A stretch of DNA of 34,757 nucleotides from Ferruginibacter sp. (GTDB lineage Bacteria; Bacteroidota; Bacteroidia; Chitinophagales; Chitinophagaceae), in assembly GCA_019638635.1 (NCBI GenBank), contig JAHBTM010000019.1, positions 1 through 34,757 of the forward strand, written 5' to 3'. Under the pieces are notes generated by a model. It had not been told where the DNA came from. It was given only the letters and a program-made list of their open reading frames with translations, and did no database searches. This document shows positions 33,220-34,757 of the stretch, in pieces; within the stretch, counting starts at the first letter, position 1; every line of letters starts with the position of its first letter. The translations under genes were made by a program, and so were the position numbers.

Positions 33220-34590
33220 CTAAATGGGGCGTAAATGCGCTGTAAAATGACGCAGTACAGGCGCTTCGTACGTTATTTGCAACCCCTTAATGTGTTCCCT
33301 TTTCTTGTGTACTTCAATCAATACCTCCGCTACATAATCAATATGGCTTTGTGTATATACACGGCGGGGGATGGCCATTCGTACCAGATCAAGCATGGCC
33401 GGAATCAATTTTCCCTGTGCATCATACTTTCCGAACATCAGTGAACCCACTTCCACGGCACGTACGCCTCCTTCCAGATACATGGCGGCCACTAAAGCCT
33501 GACCTGGATATTGATCAACCGGGATATGTGGCAACATGGCCTTCGCATCAATATACACGGCATGTCCGCCTGCAGGCTGCATCACCGGAATGCCTGCCGC
33601 CTGTAATTTTTCAGTAAGATAGGCTACACTTCGAATACGGTATTGCAGATAAGATTCATCCATCACTTCTTTCAATCCTATCGCGATGGCTTCTAGGTCT
33701 CTACCCGCCAATCCACCATAGGTTGGAAATCCTTCAGTGATGATCAGCAGGTTTCTGCAAGGAGTTACAAGTTGATCATTACGCAATGCTAAAAATCCAC
33801 CAATATTCGCAAAAGCATCTTTCTTAGCACTCATGGTACATCCATCTGCATAACTGAACATTTCGCGCGCGATATTTACGATGGCCACCTCTTTGTATCC
33901 TTCCTCACGTTGTTGTATGAAATAACTGTTTTCTGCAAATCTGCAGGCATCAATAAAAAATGGAATGTTGTGTTGTTTACAAATGGCCGCAGTTTGTTTG
34001 ATATTCAACATACTCACCGGTTGTCCACCACCGGAATTATTGGTCACGGTTGTAATCACCATGGCAATATGCTCAGATCCGTGTGTACAGATATAATCTT
34101 TCAGGGCATCAATATCCAGATTTCCTTTAAATGGTGCTGATACAAGTGGTTGCTTTCCCTCGGCACATAACATATCTATACCGGTTGCCCCTGTGTATTC
34201 AATATTGGCGCGGGTGGTATCAAATAACGTATTACTGATGAATACCTTTTCACGACCTCCGGTAACAGAAAACAATATTTTTTCAGCAGCCCTGCCCTGA
34301 TGTGTAGGAATCACATTTTGCATTCCGGTAATATCCTGAACTGTTTTTTCAAAATGAAAAAAACTTTTACTCCCTGCATACGATTCGTCACCCATCATCA
34401 TCCCTGCCCATTGCGCACTACTCATGGCGCTGGTGCCACTGTCGGTGAGTAGATCAATTAGTACATCCTCCGCATCCAACAAAAAAGTATTATAAAATGA
34501 TTTTTCTAGTTTTACACGCCGCTCTGCAGCTGTAAGCACACGAATTGGTTCCACAGATTTTATACGGAAGGGTTCAATGATAACGGCCAT
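33220..34590 (-). CDS. tnaA: Tryptophanase or tyrosine phenol-lyase (PLP beta-eliminating lyase)
   Basis: The start is ATG at 34590 (MAVIIEPFRIKSVEP); seven codons upstream are discarded. About 456 residues, normal for the family. Typical segments are LLTDSGTSAMSSAQWAGMM, PTHQGRAAEKILF (PLP phosphate region), TNNSGGGQPVSM, DACRFAEN and SYADGCTMSAKKDA with the PLP-binding lysine. The enzyme splits tryptophan (to indole, pyruvate and ammonia) or tyrosine (to phenol). The two families are close and I cannot separate them by eye. It is a lone gene; an FNR/CRP-type operator lies upstream at 34662-34673. Confidence 0.88.
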   Translation of the reverse strand: MAVIIEPFRIKSVEPIRVLTAAERRVKLEKSFYNTFLLDAEDVLIDLLTDSGTSAMSSAQWAGMMMGDESYAGSKSFFHFEKTVQDITGMQNVIPTHQGRAAEKILFSVTGGREKVFISNTLFDTTRANIEYTGATGIDMLCAEGKQPLVSAPFKGNLDIDALKDYICTHGSEHIAMVITTVTNNSGGGQPVSMLNIKQTAAICKQHNIPFFIDACRFAENSYFIQQREEGYKEVAIVNIAREMFSYADGCTMSAKKDAFANIGGFLALRNDQLVTPCRNLLIITEGFPTYGGLAGRDLEAIAIGLKEVMDESYLQYRIRSVAYLTEKLQAAGIPVMQPAGGHAVYIDAKAMLPHIPVDQYPGQALVAAMYLEGGVRAVEVGSLMFGKYDAQGKLIPAMLDLVRMAIPRRVYTQSHIDYVAEVLIEVHKKREHIKGLQITYEAPVLRHFTAHLRPI

Positions 34591-34608
34591 AATAAAGCAT
34601 TTGGAATG

Positions 34609-34673
34609 CAATACTACAGCCGCTATCCGGGCAGAACCCTATCATCAGACAATCCCAAAACTGATTGTTATCA
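34609..34673 (-). promoter_or_regulatory. Possible FNR/CRP-type operator and promoter of the lyase gene
   Basis: A perfect TGAT-TGTT-ATCA is at 34662-34673 (centre 34667.5). A minus-strand TAGTATTG (one mismatch to TAnnTTTG) is at 34609-34616 (centre 34612.5). The distance is 55 bp, which would put the operator near -63, a class I position, rather than the 33 bp seen at the other three promoters. It could instead serve a gene to the right. Confidence 0.5.
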
Positions 34674-34680
34674 GCATAAA

Positions 34681-34757
34681 CTATTCGAAATTCATTACCT
34701 CTTCATCAGTTATATGTTCCTGAAATATATCTCCCAGTTCCTGCTCAAAAAAGAATG
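34681..34757 (-). CDS. Possible C-terminal end of a gene running in from the right
   Basis: On the minus strand a frame is open from the window edge to TAG at 34681-34683, giving an acidic end FFFEQELGDIFQEHITDEEV. No family is recognisable. A competing reading on the plus strand, ATG at 34714 (MFLKYISQFLLKKE), is open to the edge and equally short, so the true gene and strand are uncertain. Confidence 0.35.
   Translation of the reverse strand, partial: FFFEQELGDIFQEHITDEEVMNFE

Noticed and set aside
1-34757. CRISPR arrays, insertion sequences, phage or integrative elements
   Set aside because: No regularly spaced direct repeats, transposase or integrase frames, or attachment-like duplications at the tRNA were seen.

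Overview
The window looks like a Bacteroidota chromosome segment, probably Chitinophagales or a related order. Pointers are a CcoN-CcoO fusion, a Sec/lipoprotein-type (clade II) NosZ, a type IX secretion C-terminal tail on a giant repeat adhesin, TAnnTTTG-type promoter elements, and many TTG/GTG or weakly marked starts. There is one tRNA and no rRNA, CRISPR array, IS element or phage module.

Layout. 1-4559 (+): a signalling cluster, with a cobalamin-binding (CarH/LitR-like) photosensor-type domain cut by the window edge, a translationally coupled soluble histidine kinase, a paralogous membrane kinase, a single-domain response regulator and a REC-PAS-HisKA_3 hybrid kinase. 5259-9900 (+): a secreted protein of about 1,550 residues with Ig/PKD-like repeats and a T9SS tail, interrupted by one frameshift. 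9967-10603 (-): a NarL-type response regulator whose DNA-binding half is wrecked by several frameshifts. 11012-11088 (-): tRNA-Arg(ACG). 11205-13523 (+): a PAS histidine kinase resembling the FixL haem-PAS, paired with a REC-CRP/FNR fusion regulator. 14009-22851 (-): the cbb3 oxidase region, in transcription order ccoI, then ccoS-ccoNO-ccoQ-ccoP-ccoG-ccoH and a TauE/SafE-like membrane gene. 23250-23807 (+): a fasciclin lipoprotein. 23889-30767 (-): a nitrous oxide reductase cluster (cytochrome c, nosZ, a nosL fusion, nosD, nosF, nosY, hemerythrin). 31023-32861 (+): a second Crp/Fnr regulator and a 12-helix oxidase-like membrane protein. 33220-34590 (-): tryptophanase or tyrosine phenol-lyase.

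The unifying theme is micro-oxic and anaerobic respiration: a high-affinity oxidase with its Cu-ATPase and assembly genes, N2O respiration, and two CRP/FNR-family regulators. The strongest new observation is a set of perfect TGAT-N4-ATCA operators in the non-coding DNA. Three of them (before ccoS/ccoNO, ccoI and the fasciclin gene) lie exactly 33 bp, centre to centre, from a TAnnTTTG-like element. This suggests one regulon with an activator at about -41. The local FixL-like kinase plus REC-CRP pair would then be a compressed FixL-FixJ-FixK circuit.

Caution: five genes (adhesin, response regulator, ccoG, ccoN, ccoI) carry one or more single-base frame changes, several clustered within about 100 bp. 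Most look like sequence errors, with only the response regulator a convincing decayed gene, but the sequence alone cannot settle this.
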